Positions 1 to 11,417 of a DNA stretch of 64,000 nucleotides are shown piece by piece (within the stretch, counting starts at the first letter, position 1; every line of letters starts with the position of its first letter). The stretch comes from Posidonia oceanica. Its lineage: Eukaryota; Streptophyta; Magnoliopsida; Alismatales; Posidoniaceae. The translations under genes were made by a program, and so were the position numbers. Where the stretch lies: NCBI GenBank assembly GCA_037176725.1, contig JAZBRS010000077.1, positions 2,542,001 to 2,606,000 of the forward strand, in the 5' to 3' direction. A model generated the notes under the pieces. The model saw only the letters and a list, made by a program, of their open reading frames with translations. It was not told the DNA's origin and did not search any database.

Positions 1-3000
1 GCACTTACCCATCTAGGCCTCTACTGGGTCTTGAGAGGGCTTGCACCTATCATTCCTGGCGGTCCGGTCTTGATAAGGCTTGCGCTAATCATTCTTGACC
101 ACTTCCAGGTCTTCTTAGGGCTTACACCTGTCATTCCTGGCGGTCCGGTCTTCATAAGGCATGCACTTATCTTTCCTGACCTCATCCGATTCGTGATTGG
201 GCTTGCACCTTTCTTTCCTGGCCGTCCGGTCATGATATGGCTTGCACGAATCATTCCTGGCCTCTTCCAGGTCTTCATAGGGCTAGCACCTATCATTCCT
301 AGCGGTTCGGTCTTGATTAGGCTTGCACTTATCATTCCTGACCTCTTCCGGGTCTTGATTGGGCTTGCACCTATCATTCCTGTTGGTCCGGTCTTGATAA
401 GGCTTGTACTTATCATTCCTGGCGGTCTAGTCTTGATAAGGCATGCACTTATCATTCCTGACCCCTTCCTGGTCTTGATAGGGCTTGCACATATCCTTCC
501 TCGTGGTCCGATCATGATAAGGCTGGCACTTATCTTTCCTGACCTCCTGTGGGTCTTGATTGGGCTTGCACCGATCGTTCCTGGTGGTCCAGTCCTGATA
601 AGGCTTGCACTTATCATTCCTGGCCTCTAACAGGTCTTGATAGGGCTAGCAGCTATCATTCCAGGCAGTCTGGTCTTGATAATGCTTGCACTTATCATTT
701 CGGACCTCTTCAGGGTCACGATAGGGCTTGCACCATTTGTACCTGGCGGTCTGGTCATGATAAGGCTTGCACTTATCATTCCTGACCACTTCCTAGTCTT
801 GATAGGGCTTGCACCTATCATTCCAGGCGGTCCGGTCTTGAATTGGCTTGCACCTATCATTCTTGGCGGTCCGGTCTTGATATGGCTTGCACTTGTCATT
901 CCATACCTCTTCCTGGTCTTCATAGAGCTTGCACCAATCATTCCTGGCTGCCCAATCTTGATAAGGCTTGCACTTATCCATCCTGTCAGTCTTGTTTTGA
1001 TAAGGCTTGCACTTACCTGTCTGGGCCTCTGCTGGGTCTTGATAGGGCTTGCACCTATCATTCCTCGTGGTCCGATCTTGATTAGGCTTGCACTTATCAT
1101 TCCTGACCCCTTCCTGGTATTGGTAGGACTTGCACCTGTCCTTCCTTGTGGTCCGGTCTTGATAAGGCTTGCACTTATCATTCCTGACCTCTTCCGGGTC
1201 TTGATAGGACTTGCACCTGCCATTCCTGGCGGTCTGGTCTTGATAAGGCTTGCACTTATCATTCCTGACCTCTTCCTGTTCTTGATAGGGCTTGCACCAA
1301 TCATTCCTGGTGGTCCGGTCTTGATTAGGCTTGCACTTATCATTCCTGGCCTCTTCTGGGTCTTGATAGGGCATGCACCTACCATTCCAGGCGGTCCGGT
1401 CTTGTTAAGGCTAGCACTCATCATTCCTGACCTCTTCTGGGTCTTGTTAGGGCTTGCACCTATCAGTCCTAGCGCTCTGATCTTGATAAGGTGTGTACTT
1501 ATCGTTCCTGACCTCTTCCGGGTCTTGATAGGGCTTGCTCCTATCATTCCAGGTGGTCGGGTCTTGACAAGGCTTGCACCTATCATTCCTGGCGGTCCGG
1601 TCTTGATAGGGCTTGCACCTATCATTCCTGTCGGTCCGGTCTTGATATGGCTTGCACTTATCATTACTGGCCACTTCTAGGTCTTGATAGGGCTTGCTCC
1701 TATCAATCCAAGCGGTGTGGTCATGATAAGACTTGCACTTATCATTCCTAGCCTCTTCTGGTTCTTGATAGGGCTTGCGCCAATCATTCCTGGCGGTCCG
1801 ATCCTGATAAGGCTTGCACTTATCATTCCTAACCTCTTTTGGGTCATGATAGGGCTTGCACCTATCATTCCTAGCAGTCCGGTCTAGATAAGGCTTGCAC
1901 TTATCTTTCCTGGCCTCTTCCGAGTCCTGATAGGGCTTGCACCTAACATTCTAGGCGGTCCGTTCTTGATAAGGCTTGCACTTATCGTTCCTGACCCCAT
2001 CCTGGTCTTGATAGGGCTTGCTCCTATCCTACCTCGCGGTCCGGTCATGATAAGGCTTGCACTAATCAATCCTGACCTCTTCTGAGTCTTCATAGGACTT
2101 CCACCTATCATTCCTGGTGGCCCGGTCTAGATGAAGCATGCACTTATCATTCCTAGCCTCTTCCTGGTCTTGATAGGGCTTGCACCAATCAGTCCTTACG
2201 GTCCGGTCTTGATTAGGCTTGAACTTATCGTTCCTAACCACTTCTGGGTCTCGATAGGGCTTGCACCTAACAGTCCTGGCTGTCCGATCATGATAAGGCT
2301 TGCACTTATCTGTCCTGTCCTCTTCTTGGACTTGATAGGGCTTGCACCTATCATTCTTGTCGGTCCTGTCCTGATACGGCATGCACTTGTCTTTCTTGGC
2401 ATCTTCGGGTCTTGATAGGGACTGCACCTATCATTCCTACCAGTCCGGTCTTGATAAGGCATGCACTTGTCATTGCTGTCGGTCCGGTCATGATACGGCT
2501 TGCACGTATCATTCCTGGCCTCTTTCGGGTCTTGATAGGGCTTGCACCTATCATTCCTGGTGGTCCAGTCTTTATAAGGCTTGCACTTATCGTTCCTTAC
2601 CCCTTCTTGGTCATGATAGGGCTTGCACCTGTCCTTCCTCGCAGTCCGGTCTCGATAAGGCTTGCACTTATCATTCCTGACCTCCTCCGGGTCTTGATGG
2701 AGCTTGCACCTATCATTCCTGGCGGTCCTGTCTTGATAAGGCATGCACTTATCATTCCCGACCTCTTCCTGGTCTTGATAGGGCTTGGACCTATCTTTCC
2801 CGGCGGTCCGGTCTAGATAATGCGTGCACTTATCATTCCTAACCTCTTCAGGGTCTTGATAAGGCATGCACCTATCGTTCCTGGCGTTCCGGTCTTGATA
2901 AGGCTTGCACTTATCATTCCTAATCTCTTCCTGGTCTTGATAGGGCTTGCACCTATCATTTCTGGTGGTCCGGTCTTGATAAGGCTTGCACCTATCATTC

Positions 3001-3568
3001 CTGGCAGTCCGGTCTAAATATGGCTTGCACTTATCATTCCTGACCTCTTCTCGGTCCTGATAGGGCTTGCACCTATCTTTCCGGGTAGTCTGGTCTTGAT
3101 AATGCTTGCACTAGTCATTCTTGTCGGTCTGGTTTTGATAAGGCCTGCACTTCTCCTTCTGGGCCTCTTTCGTGTCTTGATAGGGCTAGCATGTATCATT
3201 TCTTGTCGTCCGGTCAAAATAAGGCTCGCAATTATCATTCCTGACCCCTTCCTGGTCTTGATAGGACTTGCACCTATCCTTCCTCGCGGTCCAGTATTGA
3301 TAAGGCTTGCACTTATCGTTCCTGACCCCTTCCTGGTCTTGATAGGACTTGCACCTACCATTCCAGGTGGTCCGGTCTTGATAAGGCTTGCACTTATCAT
3401 TCCTGACCTCTTCCTGTTCTTGATAGGGCTTGCACCTAACATTCCTGGTGGTCTGGTCATGATAAGGCTTGCACATATCATTCCTGGCCTCTTCCGGGTC
3501 TTGATAGGGCTTGCACCTATCCTTCCTCGCGGTCCAGTATTGATAAGGCTTGCACTTATCGTTCCTGG
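1..3568 (+). repeat. Satellite array, segment 1 (81-bp dimer of 42 + 39 bp)
   Basis: Head-to-tail tandem array. The repeat is a dimer: a 42-bp monomer (starts GCTTGCACTT, contains CCTGACCTCTTCC) alternates with a 39-bp monomer (starts GCTTGCACCT, contains CCTGGCGGTCC), giving 81 bp. Each monomer boundary carries an inverted repeat, GATAAG-N7-CTTATC or GATAGG-N7-CCTATC. Both monomer lengths are multiples of three, so one plus frame and two minus frames stay open for hundreds of codons; these ORFs are by-products, not genes. The array is cut at 3568 by the end of a minus-strand gag. Confidence 0.95.
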
Positions 3569-5809
3569 TAGGGGTTGGTGGATGATGCCAGAATGAGGGG
3601 GAACAGCTGAATGTGCAGATGCATGTGTGTGTGCTTGAGTGGATGCCTCGTGCATGTCAATCACAATCGTTCCCGATTCGATTAAATCCTGAATAGCGTT
3701 CCGCAAGGAGAAGCACTTGTCCGTCGAATGCTCGGCACTTCGATGAAAATTGCAGAAGAGGTTCACCCTAAACCAATGCGGCAAGGGATTTGGGGGTGGA
3801 CGAACCTCCGGGAACTTCAGGAGCGATGCAACCTTTGGCAAGATGACCGTGAGCAGTTCCACCAGTGGGGTGAATTTCCGGTTCTCAGTGAGTGGCCTTC
3901 TTTGCCTCTGGTATGAGCCTTGCTGAACCGGTGCGGCAGGGTAGACCGGTCTAGCGGTGGTAGTGATTTGTGGTGTGGGTGGATTCCTAGGTGCAGGAGC
4001 GTACACCATCTGAGCTGGGGTAGGTCGGGATGGCAAGCGAACAGGCACAGCAGGGGAGTCGACGAATGCAACAGCGGTTTTCAGCGAGTCTTTCCTCTTC
4101 GGGCGGTTGTTGTTGCTGCCGCTGTTGTTGTTGGATGCGCTGCTGTTGGCACTGTTACTACTGATCGCGGCCTGCTTAGCGAACACAGAGAGAGCCGGGA
4201 AGTTGCCACTCCGCAAAGAACTCTCCACGCGCGCTCCAGCTCTGATGAGTGCTGCAAAAGTAGTGACTGGTTGGATGCTAAGCAGAGCTCCGAGAGATGG
4301 CTGCGCCCCTTTGATGACGATCTCAATAGACTCCTCGTTAGAGGGTCTATCTCGAACCTGAGAGGCAAGGGCGCGCCAGCGGCCGACGTACTCCCCGAAC
4401 GGTTTGCCGGAATTCTGCTTGATTGCGATCAAGTCCGCCCACTTTGGGACTAGATCGAGGTTGAAGGAGTATTGTTCCAGGAACGCCTGACTAAGGTCAT
4501 TCCAAGTCTTGATGGCAGACATATCAAGCGATGTAAACCACTTGAGTGCCGGCCCGGTCAAACTCTTCTGGAACAGGCGGATCAGCAACCTCTCATCAGC
4601 CTGAAGCTGAGCGAGATCACCACAATACGCCTTCAGGTGTGCTACGGGGCAGCCCCTACCATTATATTTCTCGAAGTCCAGGATTTTGAACTTCGGAGGG
4701 AGTACCGCCTCTGGAAAGCAGCAGAGGTCCCGAAATTGGTAGGTCTGGTGCTCAGTACCCTGCACTAGTCGTAGTGCCTTCTCCAGGACGTCCATCCGGT
4801 TGTTGATGGGGTCCGGAGTTGCTGCTATAGGGGAGGGATCAGCAGGGGTAGTGAGCACATACGCCGAGTGGGTCACACCTAAGTGCTCCTCCGGATCTAC
4901 CATAGCGTCGCCTGGTGGAGCAACGGGATGGCCGGCGTATCCGTGCTGGGGAACTGTGTATGCAGGAGTGTATGCAGGACGCTGGACTTGATGCAAGGGA
5001 GAAGAGTAGATGCCATGCTGTGCTGTGATAGGGGTAGGATGACGGAGCACCAGTTGCTGTACAGGCGGGGTGCTAGACAGCGAGCCAGTGAGGTACTGGG
5101 CTCCAGCCGGTCCAAAGGACTGACCACCAGGGGGAAGAGGAGCATGCTGTGCTAAGTGTTGTGCAGCAGGAAGCGATAAACGGGCCCCCATCGTCGGAAC
5201 CGTGAGTAGTTGCGACGATGGTCGAGGCGGAGGTGTGGAGGTAGATGCATGAAATGCAGGAACTGGCCTCAAAGGAACCTCAGGAATGACAGGAGCACAG
5301 GAAGGACGAACTGATAGAGCCATGCCCTGCAGTCTCTGGGCAAGCTCCATTAGGTGCTGGTACTGCGCCTCAGGCGTCTCGCTAGTGGGGATGCTGAAGT
5401 GCAGTGCCGGCGGAGGTTGAGAAGCAAGTGGCACGGACACAGACTGTCCGGGAGGAAAAGATTCTACAATAAAAGTCGCAGCAGTGGTAGAAGGGATGTC
5501 AAAGGCGACGTATCCCTGGGATGGAGGGGGCAGTGGCGTCTCCGAAGTGCGAGTGACGGTCGTCAAGATAGACTCGGCGATCAAATCCGGAGGAAGAGAT
5601 GCTTGCCACTGTCCCGGGACATACTGGGATCCTAGAGGCGCCAGGGGAGGAAACCCTGGCGTCGGAGGGGGAACCACGGGGACAGAAGGAGCAACCGAAG
5701 GGGCCGGAACGAAAACACCCTCCGTGATAGGAGTGAAGAGAGGCTCACTGACGTACTGGGCCATTGCTGACCTAGAGCGCGTGAGAACAGGGCTGCGACG
5801 GGTGTTCAA
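3014..5809 (-). CDS. gag: Gag polyprotein, open, fused in frame to satellite at its C end
   Basis: 931 codons from an ATG at 5809. Residues 1 to about 330 are Pro/Ser/Thr/Gln-rich and low in complexity. About 335-500 is the conserved retrotransposon gag (capsid-like) region, with KFKILDFEKYNGRG, ALKWFTSL and NDLSQAFLEQY. Near 690 is a Cys/His cluster, CNFHRSAEHSTDKC (C-x2-H-x4-H-x4-C), resembling a zinc knuckle of nucleocapsid; it departs from the classical CCHC spacing. Gag would assemble the cytoplasmic particle that packages element RNA. From about residue 748 (position 3569) the frame runs into the satellite, so the last 184 residues are satellite translation. No protease or pol follows. 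The copy lacks the nonsense codons seen in the second gag at 23157-24412. Whether it is expressed is unknown. Confidence 0.75.
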   Translation of the reverse strand: MNTRRSPVLTRSRSAMAQYVSEPLFTPITEGVFVPAPSVAPSVPVVPPPTPGFPPLAPLGSQYVPGQWQASLPPDLIAESILTTVTRTSETPLPPPSQGYVAFDIPSTTAATFIVESFPPGQSVSVPLASQPPPALHFSIPTSETPEAQYQHLMELAQRLQGMALSVRPSCAPVIPEVPLRPVPAFHASTSTPPPRPSSQLLTVPTMGARLSLPAAQHLAQHAPLPPGGQSFGPAGAQYLTGSLSSTPPVQQLVLRHPTPITAQHGIYSSPLHQVQRPAYTPAYTVPQHGYAGHPVAPPGDAMVDPEEHLGVTHSAYVLTTPADPSPIAATPDPINNRMDVLEKALRLVQGTEHQTYQFRDLCCFPEAVLPPKFKILDFEKYNGRGCPVAHLKAYCGDLAQLQADERLLIRLFQKSLTGPALKWFTSLDMSAIKTWNDLSQAFLEQYSFNLDLVPKWADLIAIKQNSGKPFGEYVGRWRALASQVRDRPSNEESIEIVIKGAQPSLGALLSIQPVTTFAALIRAGARVESSLRSGNFPALSVFAKQAAISSNSANSSASNNNSGSNNNRPKRKDSLKTAVAFVDSPAVPVRLPSRPTPAQMVYAPAPRNPPTPQITTTARPVYPAAPVQQGSYQRQRRPLTENRKFTPLVELLTVILPKVASLLKFPEVRPPPNPLPHWFRVNLFCNFHRSAEHSTDKCFSLRNAIQDLIESGTIVIDMHEASTQAHTHASAHSAVPPHSGIIHQPLPGTISASLINTGPRGRIGASPIKTRKRPGMICASLIMTRPPGMLGASPIKNRKRSGMISASLIKTGPPGMVGASPIKTRKGSGTISASLINTGPRGRIGASPIKTRKGSGMIIASLILTGRQEMIHASPIKTRKRPRRRSAGLIKTRPTRMTSASIIKTRLPGKIGASPIRTEKRSGMISASHI

Positions 5810-7094
5810 AGGGTGATTCCTAATAGGAGATATCGTCGCGAAGGCGGATAGCTCAGAAGGGAGAATGGTCGCGAATAAGGTCGCAACGGGGGTGCCAACA
5901 AAGGTCGGTACTCAAGCTCTAGCAAGGGGAACTCGCTTACCGATCACTGTGACACAAACAAAAGGAGACTGGGGTTAGAAACTGAAAAGATGAATGCAAA
6001 TGAGTTAAGTTAAATGGCATGAATGATATGTATGCTTTCTAGTATGCCCCCTTACCTAGCTAGTGTATCTTAGCAGGTGATCTACTTTGGGTATCCCTGG
6101 GTGTACGGGACACCGACTCAGGTCAGAAAAGTAGGTTCCCTGCCTAACTCCTAGCCCAAAGCTCAGGAAATGACAGGGTGGTGCGTTGGTGGCCTCTACC
6201 CCGCCAAAGCGTGGGTGGTACCCTCTACTAACACCGACACGACCCCCGGACAAGGGGGGACAGACCGATTGACTTGCGCCACGCCCAAAGCGGTGGAACA
6301 AGAGGCCGGGACTGTCCTTCGCAAACTAATAGGTGGACTCAGATGAGAAGATGCATGCCCTATATGATGCTTATGCAAATGATTAAAGTCTTTTATCTTG
6401 CGTGTTTTATTAACCAAAGGGGGTGAAGGATTGTTTGAAGTCTCTAGTTACTCCTAGAAGTTCCTTTTACTTGCCATTTTTAGTTAACCATGGGGAGAGC
6501 AAACAAGTCTCTACTATCCTAGGCATGGCATATGCGAAAGGGAAGAAAATCAGTCAGACATGGCAGGCAAACAACAAACAACATAGCAAAAGGCAAGTGC
6601 ATGGCATGTGCGAGTGTTTGTGAGCATGATAGTGAAGAAAAAGCATTCATCATGTCAAAAGGCATATAGGCAAGACATGTGCGTGCGTAGTGACATAGCA
6701 AATGTGTAAGAAAAGCATTCAGCATTCAAAAAGCATGTATTGTTACCAAACAAGTATGTAGACATGCATTGTGCGAGAGATAAAGCAATAATAAGCAGAT
6801 AGATAAAGACAAGTAAGCGTTAAAGCAGGTAAGAGCAGAAGCAAAGAAACAAACAAGCAACAAGCAAGCAATCAAGCAAGCAAACAAGTAAGAGCACCAC
6901 AGCAGGCAAAGCAAAGCAAAACAGAGCGCAAACCGAGGCAAAGGAGGTGCAAAACCTAGACAGAGTAGCCACGAGGCGACTCGCTAGGAGTTTACACAAA
7001 AAAGCGAGCAGAACAGGCAAAGGAAGCACAAACTCAAACAAAGATAGCAAATCCCAAGCGAGCAAAAGCGAAGGCGAAAGCCGGAGTCTAGACA
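5810..7094 (-). other. Retroelement leader between PBS and gag (copy 1)
   Basis: About 1.3 kb of untranslated leader with no convincing coding frame. On the sense strand there is a good splice-donor match, CGGTAAGC, with its GT at 5940-5939, and a pyrimidine-rich stretch ending CTCTAG just before an in-frame second ATG of gag near 5764. A small leader intron is possible but not shown. The copy at 24413-25664 is nearly the same but lacks about 34 bp corresponding to 6127-6160. The part nearest the PBS is A/G-rich, with many AAGCAA-type words. Confidence 0.6.
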
Positions 7095-7112
7095 TCCCCA
7101 ACGGAGTCGCCA
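7095..7112 (-). other. Primer binding site (PBS), copy 1
   Basis: The sense strand reads TGGCGACTCCGTTGGGGA one base after the CA end of LTR1. It begins TGG, as expected for pairing with a tRNA CCA end. TGGCGACTCC-type sites are typical of Ogre/Tat plant elements and are usually ascribed to tRNA-Arg; I have not checked the tRNA. Confidence 0.75.
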
Positions 7113-7729
7113 CTGTAGTAATCCCAATCAGAATCAGGCTTACTATTAGCGGCGAGGTCCGAGGAGGAGGGCTCAACTCGAAAACACTTAACAACGAGGA
7201 GAAAAGAAGAAGATAAGACAAATCAGAGTCGCCACCATGTCTATTATCGGGAGACAAGGAAAACCAAGGGAAATGCGTGAATTGACGCGCAAAACCAAGC
7301 AAGAAATGCAAAGGAAAACAAATGCAAATACATGCAAATGAGATGACTCATGCTTAGGATAAGGGCGATATGGTCATTGCGGGCCAAAAGACTGGGCAAG
7401 GACTCCTGTTACGTGTGGGGAAGGTGTTAGGCACCCTCGACACGCCCGAGAATCGGTCTTTCTAGGCTTACGCTCGCATACGCAGGGAAATGCAGGTTTG
7501 AATGCCTAAATGCCAATGAATGCCTGAATGAATGCTCATAGGTGTGCTCTAAGTGGTGGGATGCAATGCAAGGAAAGTAAACGTGCTGTCTAAGTGCTCA
7601 GCAGCGCTGTCTGTGTTCCGAACCGGGCGAAACCTGGCTCGTGAGAACTCCAAGCAGTAAGCATCACTGCCCTATATGCAAATGCAAGCGAAAAAGCAAA
7701 ACAACGGTAAATCCATGCAGATGCAAGCG

Positions 7730-8460
7730 ACATGCAAGAGAAAACGGCGCAAAACACGCGAAACACTGCAAGAAACGAGAGCGGCACGCAAAATGGTGCA
7801 AGAAAACAAGACGGGCACGCAAAACGGTGCCAAAAACAAAGCAGGCACGCGAAACCGAGCGAGAAAGCAAAGCGGGCACGCAAAACGGTGCCAAAAACAA
7901 AGCGGCCACGCAAAATGGTGCCAAAACGAAGCGGACACGCAAGACAGTGCCAAAAACGAAGTGGGCAAGCAAAATGGTGCCAAAAGTGAAGCGGGCATGC
8001 AAAACAGTGCCAAAGACAAAGCGGGCACGCAAAACGGTACCAAAAGCGAAGCGGGCATGCAAAACGGTGCCAAAAGCAGGGCGAGTGCGTAAAACGGCGC
8101 AAAAGACAAGGCGGGCACGCAAAGCGGTGCCAAAAAAACGGAGCGGGCACGCAAAACGGTGCCAAAAACAAAGCAGGCACGCAAAACTGTGCCAAAAGCG
8201 AAGCGGGCGCGCAAAACGGCGCAAAAGACAAAGCAGGCACGCAAAACAGTGCCAAAAGCAGGGCGAGCGTGTAAAACGGCGCAAAAGACAAGGCGGGCAC
8301 GCGAAACGGTGCCAAAAACAAAGCGGGCGCGCAAAACGACGCAAAAGACAAAGCAGGCACGCAAAACGATACCGAAAGCAGAGCGAGCGCGCAAAACGGC
8401 GCAAAAGTCAAGGCAGGCACGCGAAACGGTGCCAAAAACGAAGCAAAACCTCGGCAAAAC
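7730..8460 (-). repeat. 30-bp minisatellite inside LTR1
   Basis: About two dozen copies of a 30-bp unit. On the plus strand the words AAAACGGTGCCAAAA and GCGGGCACGC recur, with some units ending AAAACGGCGCAAAAGAC. Because 30 is a multiple of three, long Cys/Phe/Arg-rich or Lys/Arg-rich frames open on both strands; I do not regard them as genes. LTR2 has about seven fewer units (26310-26830), LTR3 about eight in total (45375-45640), and truncated LTR4 only a few (59550-59730). Confidence 0.9.
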
Positions 8461-10618
8461 CATGCGGATGCAAATGCAAAGAGAGAGGATGAGAAAAGTG
8501 AAAGGGGAGGCAAACAGTGCGTGTGTGAGAACAGGCACTGTTTAAGGGCCACGCAGAGTAGGTGTGAAGACCTACACTGGGGAGAACAAGCAAGTGGAGG
8601 GATTACCACCGCTTTGTGACTGTTTTCCACTAAACCGCTCCACGATGTGTCTCGCACGCTGCCCAAAGCTCGCGGTGCGATCGGATCGTGAAAAAGGTGG
8701 AAGAGAGTCGCAGTAAGTGGTGAATCCAGGGGAAATGCAACACAAAACACTTGGGGATACGCGAAACGAGGAACGGAGTTGATAGATAAGAGGAGGAAGT
8801 TCTATTCTACATGCTCGAGAAAACAGAAAGCGAAAACGATGCATGCAATGCAAAAGGTATGCAAATGAATGCTGCAGGAGTTCAGGAAGACGTACCTGGA
8901 AAATCTGGAGCCTGATCTGAAATCTGCTTGGTCCATGCTGAAGAGCGCTTCGCCGGGGTCGTCTGGGTAGCTTGTTTGAGAAGATCCAACGGCCGGATTG
9001 GAAGATATCACAGCTTTAAGGCAGAGGGGCCAGAACAGGGGAGAAGAACAGATCTAAGTGTACAAGGGGGTCCTAGGGGTGTGCAAACAGGTCCTCCCAT
9101 GTAAATGGGAGCTAAAGATGCTGAAGTGTGTGCAGAGGATGCCAAATGCAAGACTACATGAGTGCAAATGCATGCAGAAAGCAAGAAAAGACTCAAGAGG
9201 GATTTTTCAGAAAATTGGGGGTTCAAATGCAATTTTTGAAAAGATGGGGGTCTAAATGCAAAAGTTTTGAAAAGTTTGGGGCTTTCATGCAAGGATTTTG
9301 AAAAAAGGAGGGTCTGTATGCAATTTTGCAAAGGACAGGGTTTAAAATGCAATTTTTCAAGAGGGGTATGCATCAGGACAAGTTTTGAAATCATGTGGCA
9401 AGTTGAAATGCAATTTTTAAAATCATTAGGGTTCAGAATGCAATTTTTCCAGAAAAACAGGGTCCTAAGTAGTCTGGGAATGCAAATGGGGGACCTACAT
9501 GCAATTTTTCAAACATGTGGGGCTAAAATGCAATTTTATAAGCAAAATATGCATTTAAATGATTTTTATAAGCATGTAGAGGACCTATGTGCAATTTTCA
9601 AATCATGCAGGGTCAAAAATGCAATTTTTGAAGCAAAATAGGCATTAAAGGGGCAGACAGAGGACTGACATGCAATTTTTAAAATATGCAAGGTCAAAAA
9701 TGCAATTTAATAAGCTAAATATGCATTAAAAAGACTACTGTGCATTAGAAAGGACCTACATGCAAAAATTAGAAAATAGAGGGGGATAAATGCAATGCAG
9801 CAAGCAAAAAAGAAAAATAAAACCTAAGTTCTACAGGGCAGAGGATCAGGATGCAAAAACAGAAAACAAAAGGGACCTGGAATGCAATTTCATATGGCAA
9901 AGTTCATGCATTAAATTAAATTAAACTACTGCAGGACTTAAGTGCAAAAATAAAAAACTGGTGGGCCAAAGTCTAACTTATTACTGAAGGAAAGCACAGT
10001 AAAAGGACCAGAAAGCAAATAAGGAGAACTACAGACATTTCATGCAATTTTATATAGTTTCAGCACAGAAATAAGCGGATTAAATCAAATAAAGGACTGG
10101 AATGCAAAATAACAAGAACTCAGACCAGAAATGCAATATTTAACAAAAAACTTAGATAAAGAAAAATAAAGGAACAGTGTAATGGCCGACGGCCATGGAC
10201 ACTGTAGCAGCAAGCTGCCAGCGTCCATGAACGCCGGCACAGGGATGTTGGAGCAGCGCAAGCCGGCGGGGAGGCATCTCCAGGTCCTGATGGTGCTCGG
10301 ACGACGCTCGGCGGAGCTCGACACGGGCTGGAGCGAGCCGGAGAAGCCACCGGAGGTCTGCAGAGCTTCAGAAGCGCGCTCCGGGCGATCGACACGACGA
10401 CGCGGCGATCTGAAGGCCGGAGTGTGTTCCTAAGACTCGTGCGGACCGGAGGGTGCTACTGGAACGCCGTTCTGTTGACCGGAGCGGAGGGACACACGGA
10501 GAAGCTCGCCGGAGAAGACGGCTCTGACCGGAGCTGACTCGGCGTAGGGGCGAAGAAAAACCTATTCTAAGGGGGGGAAAAGCAAGAGGGGAGGAGGATT
10601 AGGCTAAGGGGATAAAGA

Positions 10619-10628
10619 GTTACCTGTC
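10619..10628 (-). other. Candidate splice donor in LTR1 leader
   Basis: The sense strand reads CAG|GTAACT, with GT at 10623-10622, at the end of a GC-rich block and followed by about 1.5 kb of AT-rich, intron-like sequence. LTR3 has CAG|GTAATT at the same place (GT at 43162-43163). A second donor, CCAG|GTACGT, has its GT at 8895-8894. Conservation between subfamilies makes a spliced LTR leader plausible; this is inference only. Confidence 0.35.
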
Positions 10629-11410
10629 TCCACGTCTGAGAAGTCCACCCGACGCAGGTGGTTTCAGAGATCGCCGATGGAGTTCGTCTGGCTGCTGCGG
10701 GCGCCGTCTGCTGCTCGCGAGGATTGGGATCGCCTCCACGGAGCCTTCCGGTGCTTCCCGGATGGTTGGACGCGAGCTTCGAAGATCAGCGGGTGATTTC
10801 GCAAGTTTTGGGTTCACAGAGGCAGCCGGAGACCGAGGGGGGTGTCCGCTGCTCCTCAGGCCGGATAGGACCCTCTGGAAGGTTGCTGGAGGTCTGGTGG
10901 TCGATTCTGGATGGTTGAATTGGGTTTTGGGAGGCTGTGGGTGGAGTTTGCAGGCCGGTCGATTTTCTGGTCAGAGAGGGAGGTAACTGTTTGTGGTGGA
11001 AGGTTCGGTCGGTGAGGGGGGAGAAGGCTGAAGGTTGGGTGGCTTGGGGAGGTGGAGTTCAGGCGAGTGACTTAGGAAGACTTGGGACGGATTGGAGGTC
11101 TGTGGTGAAGGCAATTCTGAAATGAGAAGTAATGGGTTCTGTGGTGGATTTTCAGGTGAACTGGGGGTGGTTCTGAGGTGGAAAGGTCGGGAAATGGAGG
11201 GGGAAAGGTACTAATGTGCTGGGTGAATTTGGGGGATGAAATGGAAGAGAATTGATGGCTGGAATGGGTTTGGTTTCTGAGGAAAAAGAGGGGGGAAGGC
11301 TGCTGAATTCAGAGGGAGAAGAAGGAGAAGTTTGCTTGGGAATTCTCTGGATTTCTCAGCTCTCTCTCTCGGATGGCAAAAAGGCATTGGAGGAGGGGCT
11401 AAAAGGCTGG

Positions 11411-11417
11411 CTTTATC
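11411..11417 (-). promoter_or_regulatory. TATA-like element of LTR1
   Basis: The sense strand reads GATAAAG in a GC-rich setting. It occupies the place of a clearer TATAAA in LTR3 (42201-42206), and LTR2 has the same GATAAAG at 29793-29799. It is a candidate core promoter at the U3/R border; transcription has not been shown. Confidence 0.4.

Noticed and set aside
7095..7112. Fragment of a tRNA gene
   Set aside because: Only 18 bases match a tRNA 3' end, in antisense and at the LTR border; it is a PBS.
7590..8750. Cys/Phe-rich or Lys/Arg-rich proteins over the 30-bp repeats of the LTRs
   Set aside because: Open frames on both strands of a 30-bp minisatellite; length differs between near-identical LTRs and no motif is present.
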